Assembly (NCBI GenBank): GCA_041441465.1
Contig: JASDSY010000028.1
Span: 1 to 55,121 of the forward strand
Length of the DNA stretch: 55,121 nt
DNA from: JASDSY01 sp041441465
GTDB lineage: Bacteria; Muiribacteriota; UBA9980
Direction of reading: 5' to 3'
The position numbers and the translations under genes were made by a program. The notes beneath the pieces are model-generated. The model saw only the letters and a list, made by a program, of their open reading frames with translations. It ran no database searches and had not been told where the DNA came from. Below, one piece after another: positions 1 through 8,507 of this stretch (position 1 is its first letter; each line of letters starts with the position of its first letter).

Positions 1-806
1 TAAATAAAATTAATATTCTAAAAAACCTTGACGAAATTGAAGTAAGAAGCTTATTAGAATTTTCGGAAACACTTAATTACCAAAAAGGCGATTATATTTT
101 CAAGGAAGACGAACCGGGTGCTTCTATTTATCTTGTAGTTTCAGGCGTAGTTAAGATATATAAAAGTTCTCCTGAAGGTATTTCCTATGAAATTGCTGAA
201 GTTTTAGAGCTGGATTTTTTTGGAGAAATGTCATTTCTAGACGGCAGGCTTCGCAGCGCTCATGCAGTTGCGGCGACTCCTGTTACTCTGATAAGCCTCG
301 ATGAAACTAGCTTTTCAAGATTTACCGCGCGCCATGCCTTCGCTTCATTCAAATTTATGAAAAATATAACCGTTGAAATGCAAAAACGCCTTAGAAAATC
401 CAACGAAAAGCTCATAAAAAATTATGACGATCTTGTAAAGGTCCATAAAACTGTGCTGGACCGCAATAATTTTTTAAATAATATCATTAATATATCCAAT
501 GAAATTATTATTATACTTGATTCAAGGCAAAAGGTTTCATTTTTTAGCATCGGTGCGCAAAAGTGTTTTAAATTAGAGTTAAATCAAGTTGCGGGCAATA
601 CTCTAGAAAACCTATTTGCCGATAACAGCTACCGGTATATTATTAACGAAATTTGTTCAGGGCGCCAGATTTCATTATACGATTCCGTTCTGAAAACATC
701 TGCCGGCGACAGGATAAACGTTAAAATTTCTGCGTTGGGACTTGCTAAGCCAGTAAATAATACTAACGTTATTGATTCAATAGCTTTTATTATTAAGCTC
801 GCATAA
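1..806 (+). CDS. Cyclic nucleotide-binding domain / PAS domain protein (5' end cut by window edge)
   Basis: The frame is open from base 3 through the left edge, so the ATG at 228 is internal and the true start lies outside. The first ~110 visible residues form a CRP-type cyclic nucleotide-binding beta-barrel: GDYIFKEDEPG, then LVVSGVVKIY, then a phosphate-binding cassette FFGEMSFLDGRLRSAHAV, which keeps the Gly-Glu and Arg-Ser-Ala that grip the cyclic phosphate. A charged helical linker (KRLRKSNEKLIKNYDDL) follows, then a PAS domain of ~100 residues (from NNIINISNEIIIILDS). No helix-turn-helix is visible, so it looks like a signalling receptor rather than a CRP transcription factor. It ends 32 bases from the convergent end of an adenylate cyclase gene, which suggests but does not prove that cAMP is the ligand. 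Output partner unknown. Confidence 0.85.
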   Translation, partial: NKINILKNLDEIEVRSLLEFSETLNYQKGDYIFKEDEPGASIYLVVSGVVKIYKSSPEGISYEIAEVLELDFFGEMSFLDGRLRSAHAVAATPVTLISLDETSFSRFTARHAFASFKFMKNITVEMQKRLRKSNEKLIKNYDDLVKVHKTVLDRNNFLNNIINISNEIIIILDSRQKVSFFSIGAQKCFKLELNQVAGNTLENLFADNSYRYIINEICSGRQISLYDSVLKTSAGDRINVKISALGLAKPVNNTNVIDSIAFIIKLA

Positions 807-838
807 TTTATATGTTTGTTTGATTAAAAATTAACATA

Positions 839-2737
839 CTATTTACCGTCGATAATTTTTGTTACTTCATAAATTTCAAAAAGATTGCTTTTCCCTTTTA
901 ATTTAACAGGTTCGAGCTTTAAGTATTCAATATTTTTACTTATTGATTTTAATGTGCTTTCAGAGATTAAGATCTGGCCTGCTTTAGCTGTGCTTTCAAG
1001 GCGGGCCGCTATATTTACATTATCGCCGATCGCGGTATATTCCTTATGAATGTCCGACCCGATATTTCCTACGAATGCTTCGCCGGTATTTATGCCTATA
1101 CCTATGTTAATTGAAGTGCTGCCTTCGGCGAGCCATTTTTGTTTCAAAATTTCTAGCTCTCTTTTCATTTCAAGAGCGGTTCTGACGGCGCGCAGCGGCG
1201 CGTCTTCCTGGTCTAAAGGAGCTCCGAATACAACCATTATCGCATCGCCTATAAACTTATCTATCGTGCCGCGGTTTTTGAATATAACTTCCGTCATTTT
1301 ATTGAAATATTCGTTTAAAAGAAGGCTTATATCTTTAGGATCCATCTTTTCCGACATAGGAGTGAATCCGCGGATATCCGAAAATAAAACAGTTATTACT
1401 TTTTTTACGCCTTGCGATGATTTTTCAAATTCTTTGCGAGTTATAAGATTTACGACTTCCGGCGATACATATTTATAAAAAGTTTTTTTGAGTCTTAAAT
1501 ATTCACTGAGTGATTCGTAATATTGCCAGGCTGATGACATTATAAAAGTTAATGTTATGGCGCAGGAATAATTTAAAAAATTATAAATGATATTGATGTC
1601 GAAGGCGTGGTATGCAATGAAAAGATTTGTGAGTATTCCAAATATTAATATGAAGGCACCTGGAAGAAGCTTTAATCTGGCAAATATTAACGTAAAAATG
1701 ACTATAAAAAAAGCTAAAATTAAAATATCCGGCGTTTGCGGCAGCGCTCTTAAAATATTTCGGTTTAATATATTATCGGTGATTCCTGCAAGTATGAATA
1801 CGCCGTATTCCTGCCGTTTGGCCGCCGCGAAATTCAATTCCGCCGCCGGGACATAATGTATATCGCGATGCCGCGGGCTTAATGAGCCGACAAGGATAAT
1901 TTTGTCTTTCATGATTTTTTCGAAAATTTTATCCTGTTCCGGCGCGGCATTAATTATTTCCTTAAATGATATGACATTGAAACAGTTTGTGCCATGACCC
2001 GGGTATTTGATATAAGCCGTGCCGCCGGCGATATAGTTCTCGCGGCCGCCGTCCGTAGCTTTAGTTGTAATTGTCTGATCCGGCTCGTTATTCGATGATT
2101 TCAATTCGTATATCGCGATTTTATTTTCGCTTAAATCCAGTCTGGCATTTGCGTATTTTTTTGTTATTGCGAGAGGCATGGAATATATTAAATTATCATT
2201 ATATACTTCATAAGGCCTGAAATTACGTCTTATTCCGTCATTGTTTTCCGGAATTCCCCGAAATATGCTGACGTATCCCCAAGATAAATTTTCAAGGCCT
2301 ATTTCGTATCCGGGCGTGATATATTTTTCTTTGTTACTGGTTATTCCGTCGTTTTCAGACTTGAAATATGATCCGAATATTATATTTTGAGAATATTTTT
2401 TTATCGCGTCGATAAATAATTCATGGCCGTGTTCTCCGATTTTTACGTCGAATAAAATGTCAAACGCAATAAGTTTAGGATTATATAATGACATTTTTTC
2501 AATGAATTTTGCGTAAATATCGCGCGGGATAAATCCTGCGTTAGTTTTATCGAATAAATTAATTGATGTATCGTCAATTCCTATTATTATTATGTTATTG
2601 GATTTTTTTTCGATCGTTTTAAGCCCTGTCAGAACGTCATATGACATATTAAAAAAATACGGCTTTAGTACTGAAAAATTCATTATTACAAAAGAAATTA
2701 AAATTATAATAACTATAACTATGAATTTATTGCGCAT
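839..2737 (-). CDS. CHASE2-domain membrane adenylate cyclase (class III)
   Basis: 632 residues. A signal-anchor helix (5-22) leads into an extracytoplasmic CHASE2 sensor domain (~30-320); three transmembrane helices lie at ~336-400 and a cytoplasmic class III cyclase domain at ~445-610. Catalytic residues are present: metal-binding Asp454 (FSDIRGF) and Asp498 (GDAIMVVFG), purine-site Lys494 and Thr568, and transition-state Asn575 and Arg579 (NVNIAARLE). Thr in place of Asp at the purine site is the mark of class IIIb cyclases, some of which respond to bicarbonate. It should make cAMP from ATP in response to a periplasmic signal. It is the last gene of a seven-gene operon, 25 bases after a FecR lipoprotein gene; CHASE2 cyclases and FecR proteins are often linked. 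A ribosome site (AAGGAAAAC) precedes the ATG. Confidence 0.93.
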   Translation of the reverse strand: MRNKFIVIVIIILISFVIMNFSVLKPYFFNMSYDVLTGLKTIEKKSNNIIIIGIDDTSINLFDKTNAGFIPRDIYAKFIEKMSLYNPKLIAFDILFDVKIGEHGHELFIDAIKKYSQNIIFGSYFKSENDGITSNKEKYITPGYEIGLENLSWGYVSIFRGIPENNDGIRRNFRPYEVYNDNLIYSMPLAITKKYANARLDLSENKIAIYELKSSNNEPDQTITTKATDGGRENYIAGGTAYIKYPGHGTNCFNVISFKEIINAAPEQDKIFEKIMKDKIILVGSLSPRHRDIHYVPAAELNFAAAKRQEYGVFILAGITDNILNRNILRALPQTPDILILAFFIVIFTLIFARLKLLPGAFILIFGILTNLFIAYHAFDINIIYNFLNYSCAITLTFIMSSAWQYYESLSEYLRLKKTFYKYVSPEVVNLITRKEFEKSSQGVKKVITVLFSDIRGFTPMSEKMDPKDISLLLNEYFNKMTEVIFKNRGTIDKFIGDAIMVVFGAPLDQEDAPLRAVRTALEMKRELEILKQKWLAEGSTSINIGIGINTGEAFVGNIGSDIHKEYTAIGDNVNIAARLESTAKAGQILISESTLKSISKNIEYLKLEPVKLKGKSNLFEIYEVTKIIDGK

Positions 2738-2762
2738 TTTAGTTTTCCTTTAGCCGGACTTA

Positions 2763-3464
2763 TTAGTAGCCGTCATTATTTTTTCTGTCGTTAGTTTTAT
2801 TTGAATCATTTGGATAATAAAGTTTCTTTTCTGATTCGGACATGAAATCATAATTTTTTATTTCCGGCTTTTTTCCTTTCTCGCTTATTATCTGCTGGCC
2901 GGCGTTGACATCATAGTCGGTATTTGCTATTTTTACCTTGATTTTTCCTTCGACAAGAGCGGCTGTAAATATTTTGCCGTCGTATTCGACTTTGCCTTTG
3001 GTTTGATGTATCGATACAATGCCTTCATCAGTCGCTATTGCTAAGTTTGTCCCGGGATGATCGGCTTTTGGCACAAAAAAAGTCATTATGCCGTTGATTA
3101 AATTGACCAAAAAAGACTTGCTTTCCTTATTTAATGCTTTTATTTCAAGTTTGCTCGTTTGGGCAGTACTGCCTGTATTGTAAATTGTAAGTTCGTATTG
3201 ATTTTGTTTATATTTGATTTTTGCGTATGAATTTTTTTCAGCTTCTACGATATCTCCGTCTTTCAGCTCGGTTTCAACTGTGGCATCCTGCGAGTTGACT
3301 TTTATTTTTCCGGCGGCTTCGCTTATTACAGCGATAATATTATTGTTTCCGCCAGCCTTATTTTCGCTGCCGCCGCACCCGCATCCGTTAATCGTTAATG
3401 CCAAGCAGGAAATTAAAATAAAAATCGAAGTTGAACATATTAATTTTAATGAATTACAGTTCAT
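2763..3464 (-). CDS. FecR-domain lipoprotein
   Basis: 233 residues. The N-terminus is a lipoprotein signal (hydrophobic stretch 10-24, then INGC with Cys28 as the probable lipidated residue) followed by a Gly/Cys/Asn-rich linker. The body (~43-190) has the FecR beta-rich pattern: AAGKIKVNSQ, ELKDGDIVEAEKNSYAKI, then a later VSIHQTKGKVEY/ AALVEGKIKV repeat ending in a NAGQQI turn. The C-terminal tail is polar. FecR domains lie in the periplasm and pass signals to membrane partners. Here the partner is most simply the CHASE2 cyclase encoded 25 bases downstream. No FecI sigma factor or TonB receptor is nearby, so the classical iron-dicitrate role is not supported. Confidence 0.8.
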   Translation of the reverse strand: MNCNSLKLICSTSIFILISCLALTINGCGCGGSENKAGGNNNIIAVISEAAGKIKVNSQDATVETELKDGDIVEAEKNSYAKIKYKQNQYELTIYNTGSTAQTSKLEIKALNKESKSFLVNLINGIMTFFVPKADHPGTNLAIATDEGIVSIHQTKGKVEYDGKIFTAALVEGKIKVKIANTDYDVNAGQQIISEKGKKPEIKNYDFMSESEKKLYYPNDSNKTNDRKNNDGY

Positions 3465-3490
3465 AAAATTTTACCGCCTTTTTGTCTTTG

Positions 3491-5272
3491 TTATTTTGGC
3501 TGCGTGCCGCCGCTATCGAATTTTTCGGCTTCTTTTGAAACGTAATTTGAAATATTTTTTATTCTGTTTTCCGTTTCAAAAATTTCGCAATATTTTTTGA
3601 ATATGATCTTATATCTTCCGTCATAGGAAAAACTTATATTATCGATTTTTTTGAGCTCATCGCTAAGATATTCCTCGGCGCTGAAAAAATCATTTTTCTT
3701 GAATTTATTCGCGAGATCGTTAACATATGCCCGCGCTTTTTTTAAAAGCATATCGAGGTAATTAAGGACGGTTCCTAAAACAGTTTGCTTCTGCGCGGCT
3801 TCTTTGTATATAGAATTAATGAATTTATAGGCGACAAAATCTTTTATGATTTTTAACTCTTCGCGCGGCGTAAGATAATTTTGATCTTTTTGCGCGTTAT
3901 CAAGGATTTTTTTTGTAGCGTCAAGTGCGCCGGAAATTGATTTTTCAAAATCTTTATTAAGACTAGTTATTGTTTCCGAATAAATTGTGATAATATTTTT
4001 TTGATTTTTGGCGCCGGTATTTTTTGCGGCCTGGTTGTCAGTATTTTGAGAATTTTCAAGCGCTCCGGTGTTGTCGAATTTATATTCATTGAGCTCGTAT
4101 TTGAAATTAAGAATATTTAATAGCGCGGGAGTGTAATCCGGTTCGGATTTTAAAACCTTAAGAATGTTTACTTCGAAACTTTCGTTGGCTAAGCTTTCAT
4201 TACTTTCTGAAGCTGTATCGGACGAGTTTTTCGGATCATCGCAGAAATATTTTAATATGCTCATATATTCATAGGCGGATTGCGCTTTTTTAAAATACAG
4301 TTCGGCGCTTTTCATTAATGATTCTTTGGATGATGATTTTCCCAAATTTTCAATTTTATTATTTAATTTCTCATTTATGAAATAGTAAGCGTCAGAAGCA
4401 TAGTACATTAATAATACAGTTCGTGTATATTTTTTTAATTTTTCCTGGTCTAATTTGCTTAAATCAAGGGAGGTTAAGCCGGTAATGGCCGAATTAACGT
4501 CGTTATCGGTAATAATATTTTGCAATGTGTTTAACACATCGATGTTTTGACTGTCTGCGGTTATATTTTGCTGAATTTTTAAATATGATTCCGTCGGCAG
4601 GCTGTCCTGAGGGCAGAGCAGTTTGGTGGCCGTGGAAAATGTTTTTATTTCGCTTGTATTTGTTTTTAAGGGTTTGATGGTTATTAAAAAATTTTTAAGC
4701 ATTCCGGAAGGTTTGATGGTGTCGTCGTTTTCGATAGCTATGTCGAATGTAAAATTGGCCAGACTTTCAACATTTAAAAATGTGCCGGCTGTGTTTTTTT
4801 TCGATGTCCCCTGTCCCTGTTTTGCGTCAGCTGAGCTTATTGCTCCGAAATTTTGCGGTAATTTTATAAGGCCGAAGTAATAAGAACTGCCGTTTTTTGA
4901 TTTGCTTATTACTGGAATATCCTTTACATATAACTTATATTCAGTCGAAGCGAGCTTATCATCAAAATTTTTGTCTTGAAAAATATATTCCCCGCTGTAA
5001 TTATTTTTCTCGATTACAAGGTTATTAATTTTACCTAAAAAATTGGGATTGACATAAATTCTATCACGGATGATATTGATAGCTATATTACTTATAAAAG
5101 ATTTATTTAAAAATTCGGCGTTTTCATAGTGCATTTTTTTTGTGAATGTAAATTTTGAGATGAAAAAAGACATGAAAAACAGCAAAATAGAAATAGCAAA
5201 AACTATTTCTAGAAGTGAAAATCCTTTTTTTATGTATAAATTAAAGTATTTATATATTTTTTTATTAAACAT
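3491..5272 (-). CDS. Very large prepilin-like protein (class III-type signal, helical ectodomain)
   Basis: 593 residues. The N-terminus carries a type IV prepilin signal: basic leader, KKG cleavage site (Gly17/Phe18), FSLLEIV with Glu at mature position 5 (Glu22), and a hydrophobic helix to about residue 42. Such sites are cut and N-methylated by PilD-type peptidase and insert the helix into a pilus or pseudopilus. The rest is unlike a normal 150-200 residue pilin: about 550 residues, partly beta near the front, then long helical segments (~240-580) with TPR-like hydrophobic spacing (LLMYYASDAYYFINEKLN). I do not recognise the ectodomain. The ATG abuts the stop of the preceding gene (TAAATG), so translation is probably coupled. 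Confidence 0.75.
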   Translation of the reverse strand: MFNKKIYKYFNLYIKKGFSLLEIVFAISILLFFMSFFISKFTFTKKMHYENAEFLNKSFISNIAINIIRDRIYVNPNFLGKINNLVIEKNNYSGEYIFQDKNFDDKLASTEYKLYVKDIPVISKSKNGSSYYFGLIKLPQNFGAISSADAKQGQGTSKKNTAGTFLNVESLANFTFDIAIENDDTIKPSGMLKNFLITIKPLKTNTSEIKTFSTATKLLCPQDSLPTESYLKIQQNITADSQNIDVLNTLQNIITDNDVNSAITGLTSLDLSKLDQEKLKKYTRTVLLMYYASDAYYFINEKLNNKIENLGKSSSKESLMKSAELYFKKAQSAYEYMSILKYFCDDPKNSSDTASESNESLANESFEVNILKVLKSEPDYTPALLNILNFKYELNEYKFDNTGALENSQNTDNQAAKNTGAKNQKNIITIYSETITSLNKDFEKSISGALDATKKILDNAQKDQNYLTPREELKIIKDFVAYKFINSIYKEAAQKQTVLGTVLNYLDMLLKKARAYVNDLANKFKKNDFFSAEEYLSDELKKIDNISFSYDGRYKIIFKKYCEIFETENRIKNISNYVSKEAEKFDSGGTQPK

Positions 5273-6349
5273 TTAAAATGTTTCCCTGTCCGCGTTTAAA
5301 ATTATGGCTTCTATATCTATGATTGAATTTTTTATATCAGTTGCGGCATTTTTAATTTTTTCGATGCTTGCGTTAGTAAATTCGTCTGAAGATATGAGCA
5401 TTGAATATTTTCTGTACATATTCCAGGCGTTACTGACGGTAACGCCTTCTTTTTGACTTTTTACCCTGTATGCAGCCGAATTGCCGCCAGACGATCTTTT
5501 TACAAGATTTAAGAGTGTCGAATTTGCGGTTATAACGTGAAAGTCTCTTAAATGTATTCTATACGCTTCAGAAGTTAGTGAGTCAAATGAAAGATTGCAC
5601 AGTTCGCACTTTGTTTTGATTACTGGTTTTTTTACACTGGCCGCATAATCTTTTATGAAATCTATCATTGGCTCGTCGTCACTGCCGATTTTCAGATATC
5701 TGAGATCTTTTTTTATTACCGGATTTGACAATGAAGTATCGAAATTTTTTGTGGAAGTGATTTGGTCGTATGAAATTTTATTGCCGTTTTCGTCCGTCAT
5801 ATCAGTCAGACATAGAGATGGCTGCTCTTTAAATGTATCAAGTATATTGCGTTTATATAAATCGTAGTACCTGTAACTGCCGATAGGTTTTCCGTCAAAA
5901 CCAGTAATTAAAACATAAACCGCGAAAATTTTATTCTTATTGTCATTGACTGTAAAAATTTTTCCGTGATAATTAAAAAAAGTTTCAATTTTAAATGTAT
6001 TTTTTTCAAATCCTTTTTTTATTGATTCGTTAAGTTCTTTCTGCCAATCGTTATTTTCGATGCCCGTTCCGAATACTTGCGGCTGCTTGAAAAAACGGTC
6101 GGCCCATGGTTTAGAATATGTTTTGGCCGTAAAGAATGCGTGTAAGGCTTCTGCCAGGTTTTCCGTGTTGTTTTTGTTTATTGTTCTTGTGATTTGTCCC
6201 GTTTCTTCGCGTGTCATATAAAAGACGGCAGTTATTGAAATAAAAAGCACGAAAATAACTCCCATAACGAGCGGCAACGCCATCGCTTTTTGAGAATTTT
6301 TTTCTGATAAATTAAACTTAAATTTCATATTTTTAAATTGGCTTTGCAT
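5273..6349 (-). CDS. PilX/GspK-like minor pilin with a Cys2His2 motif
   Basis: 358 residues. The N-terminal segment KAMALPLVMGVIFVLFISIT (22-40), followed by TREETGQ and a run of polar residues, is typical of PilX/GspK tip minor pilins, which often lack the Glu5 of other pilins, as here. The ectodomain begins AEALHAFFTAKTY, a common feature of this class. An unusual feature is C248-x2-C251-x14-H266-x4-H271, spaced almost like a C2H2 zinc finger, in a protein expected to be extracytoplasmic. It sits between a GspJ-like pseudopilin and the 593-residue prepilin, so the three probably form a pseudopilus tip complex. Ribosome site AAGGGCAGGA precedes the ATG. Confidence 0.7.
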   Translation of the reverse strand: MQSQFKNMKFKFNLSEKNSQKAMALPLVMGVIFVLFISITAVFYMTREETGQITRTINKNNTENLAEALHAFFTAKTYSKPWADRFFKQPQVFGTGIENNDWQKELNESIKKGFEKNTFKIETFFNYHGKIFTVNDNKNKIFAVYVLITGFDGKPIGSYRYYDLYKRNILDTFKEQPSLCLTDMTDENGNKISYDQITSTKNFDTSLSNPVIKKDLRYLKIGSDDEPMIDFIKDYAASVKKPVIKTKCELCNLSFDSLTSEAYRIHLRDFHVITANSTLLNLVKRSSGGNSAAYRVKSQKEGVTVSNAWNMYRKYSMLISSDEFTNASIEKIKNAATDIKNSIIDIEAIILNADRETF

Positions 6350-6368
6350 TTGTCCTGCCCTTTTTACT

Positions 6369-6893
6369 TTATAAGTTGGCTGTCGAGTTTTTAAGTCTTA
6401 TTATAAGTAATGATTCGTTTCCTATGCCGGTTTTATTTTTATCAGCCGCTTTTATCCTGATCATTAGAGCGGCCGGACTTAATGCGGTAAAAATTGCGCT
6501 TTCAATGTCTCTTATAATTAACGGCGTTATACCTTTATCCAATTTTTCAGCGATATTTTCGCGAAATGACATCAGAGTTTGGCTTTTTTTGTCAATTTTA
6601 AGAGTAACCAGTGCGCCGTCTTTATCTTTAAATATTAATTGTTCGGAATCTTTTACCGGCCGCGGCGAAATTATTTCTACGGCTTGTGAAAGTCTGGCGT
6701 CTATAAGCATATTGGCGGTTTGAATGCTCTTATGAATTGTTAATTCGGAGCTCATTTCCGGTATTTTTTTATTGAAAAAGCCGAAACTCGATATTGAAAT
6801 CGTAACTACTAGACTTAAAAGAGCCACGGCGGTCAATATTTCAATAATGGTAAATGCGCTTTTTTTGTTTGGTTTAAATGCCCGGCTTCGCAT
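6369..6893 (-). CDS. GspJ/PilW-like pseudopilin
   Basis: 174 residues with a clear prepilin signal: basic leader, cleavage after Ala13, then FTIIEILTAVALLSLVV with Glu18 as the mature Glu5. The short ectodomain (~45-174) is beta-rich and contains LIFKDKDGALVTLKID and MIRIKAADK, a fold reminiscent of GspJ/PilW minor pseudopilins. The assembly motor and secretin are not in this operon, so it would depend on a type II secretion or type IV pilus machine encoded elsewhere. The gap to the next gene downstream is 19 bases. Confidence 0.75.
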   Translation of the reverse strand: MRSRAFKPNKKSAFTIIEILTAVALLSLVVTISISSFGFFNKKIPEMSSELTIHKSIQTANMLIDARLSQAVEIISPRPVKDSEQLIFKDKDGALVTLKIDKKSQTLMSFRENIAEKLDKGITPLIIRDIESAIFTALSPAALMIRIKAADKNKTGIGNESLLIIRLKNSTANL

Positions 6894-6929
6894 AATTTAT
6901 TGCCCTTGCTTTATAGTTGAACTTGTTCA

Positions 6930-7676
6930 TTACAATACTTTAAAATTTTGTGACTTAATAACCGGTACGCTCAAGTTATCGTTTTTTATTATTACTCCGG
7001 TAACTTCAACTTGATTTCCTGTTTTGAAAATAACGGTATTTTCAAATTTTATCAGACATTTATCACGGTTCGAGTTGATTGTTATTACCGCTTCATTTTT
7101 TTTATTGTCAATTTCTACGACAGTTCCCTGGATTTTTATGTAGTATGAACCGTTACTTTCAGTGATTTGATTTAATTTCATATTATTTTTTTCGATAAAT
7201 TTTTCAGTCGGATTTTTTAATGATTCGATTTTTGAATTGCTTGCTGAATTATTTTTCGTTACATCATTGCCGCCGCTATAAAATAGCAATAAAAAAATCT
7301 GTGCTGCCATAAAAATACTTGCTATTATAACTATACTGCGGCGGGATTGAAATTTTTGAAAAAATTCGTATATATTAATTATTGATTTTTTATTACCTAA
7401 ATCAAAGTCTGTTAAATTTATATTGCTTTTGGTGTTTATATTTAGGTGATTATTTAGCGAGCCGCCAAGTTCGATATTTTTTAATGCGGTTTTGGCAGCA
7501 TATTGCTGCAGATAATTATCGCTCTTTAAATATTTTTTTAAACATTCTGAAGCTGCCGGATTGGTTATGCCGGTAATTTTTTTTAACGTTTCCGAACGTT
7601 TTTGTTTGTCGCTTTCTATAAGCGTTTCAAATAAATGATCAATTTCTTCCATAATGTTATCCTGGGTAATTCTCAT
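6930..7676 (-). CDS. Membrane protein with N-terminal HEAT-like helices and C-terminal OB-like domain
   Basis: 248 residues, no family recognised with certainty. Residues 1-70 are helical and HEAT-like (ITNPAASECLKKYLKSDNYLQQYAAKTALKNI resembles a PBS/HEAT repeat). A transmembrane helix follows at ~115-133 (SIVIIASIFMAAQIFLLLFY). The last ~75 residues are beta-rich and read like a small OB barrel (IKIQGTVVEIDNKK ... GNQVEVTGVIIKNDN). Topology is probably helices in the cytoplasm and barrel outside. Its ATG overlaps the stop of the HAMP gene by four bases (ATGA), so the two are translationally coupled. Likely a scaffold of the cyclase/pseudopilin operon. Confidence 0.6.
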   Translation of the reverse strand: MRITQDNIMEEIDHLFETLIESDKQKRSETLKKITGITNPAASECLKKYLKSDNYLQQYAAKTALKNIELGGSLNNHLNINTKSNINLTDFDLGNKKSIINIYEFFQKFQSRRSIVIIASIFMAAQIFLLLFYSGGNDVTKNNSASNSKIESLKNPTEKFIEKNNMKLNQITESNGSYYIKIQGTVVEIDNKKNEAVITINSNRDKCLIKFENTVIFKTGNQVEVTGVIIKNDNLSVPVIKSQNFKVL

Positions 7677-8332
7677 TTTTCTGCCTTTAGGTTTTTGTTG
7701 GTTATGCTGTCGTCATTGCCAACGGAAGTTTGCACTTCTGATTTTTCCGGCATTTCTAATTTAAACTCATTAAGTTGATTTTCCAGCTCTTCAGTTAAAG
7801 TAAGCAGTGAATTAAAATTGCGTGACATGGATTCATCCGTTGATTTTGAATTATTGCCTGAGAAAAAAAAAGCGAAATTCTGAAGACTGTTTTTTATGCC
7901 TTCGGAAGCGGTTTTTAGATTATAAATTTTTGCTTTGATTTTTTTTGACATGGTGTCAAGGCGGGTGGTAAGTTCTTTAAATTCGTCATTTTTTCTGGTT
8001 TGTACGTCAAAAGAAAAATCGCCGTCGCCCATCAAGGCGACCAATTTTTCCAGTCTGTAAATTGGGCCGGCCATTATATGAGAGATATAAAGGCTCAGGT
8101 AAAAAATAATTATTATGCCAGTTAATTCGATTAATGCTAATACGGGTAATAATTTATAATAAAGATTTCCGTCAGTTAATAAATTGCTTAACGATTCATT
8201 TTCAAACATGTATGAAATATATATCAACATAAGTGAAAATGTGATATTGGCAAATATGAAAACTGAAAGGATTATTATTAAAATGATTTGCCATTGAAAT
8301 TCTTTTTTTATAAATAGCTTTTTACGAAGCAT
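7673..8332 (-). CDS. Two-helix membrane protein with HAMP domain, no output domain
   Basis: 219 residues from the ATG at 8332. An upstream in-frame TTG at 8344 is rejected because the AAGGAA ribosome site is only two bases from it but well placed for the ATG. Two transmembrane helices (~16-40 and ~62-88) flank a very short loop. A HAMP segment follows (AGPIYRLEKLVALMGDGDF, then KNDEFKELTTRLDTMSKKIKAKI), then a coiled coil and acidic tail. There is no methyl-accepting, kinase or cyclase output domain, so it looks like a signal-relay or scaffold protein working with other subunits. First gene of the operon that ends with the adenylate cyclase; no convincing promoter was seen in front of it. Confidence 0.75.
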   Translation of the reverse strand: MLRKKLFIKKEFQWQIILIIILSVFIFANITFSLMLIYISYMFENESLSNLLTDGNLYYKLLPVLALIELTGIIIIFYLSLYISHIMAGPIYRLEKLVALMGDGDFSFDVQTRKNDEFKELTTRLDTMSKKIKAKIYNLKTASEGIKNSLQNFAFFFSGNNSKSTDESMSRNFNSLLTLTEELENQLNEFKLEMPEKSEVQTSVGNDDSITNKNLKAEK

Positions 8333-8447
8333 ATATATAAACAAATTCCTTTACATAAAAAAAATAAAAATCATTTTTTGAATGTCTAATTGTTTTTTGA
8401 AATTATAAAAATAAAATAAGTGAGTAAAAAAAACATATAATTAAGAT

Positions 8448-8486
8448 TCAAAAAGGGCTGGAAAAATTATCCAACCCTTTTTAAAT
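8448..8486 (-). terminator. Rho-independent terminator of the 11-mer repeat protein gene
   Basis: Inverted repeat AAAAAGGGCTGG (8450-8461) / CCAACCCTTTTT (8471-8482) with a nine-base loop and one wobble pair. Read on the minus strand it ends in a T run just downstream of the gene stop at 8508. The remaining bases from 8345 to 8447 are AT-rich and show no other signal. Confidence 0.85.
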
Positions 8487-8507
8487 CTAACTTTTTAACT
8501 TAATTTT

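Noticed and set aside
228..806. Start of the cNMP-binding protein at ATG 228
   Set aside because: The frame continues upstream to the window edge with clear cyclic-nucleotide-binding-domain sequence, so this ATG is internal.
1050..1478. 142-codon plus-strand ORF
   Set aside because: It lies antisense to the cyclase catalytic domain, whose motifs are intact; a shadow frame.
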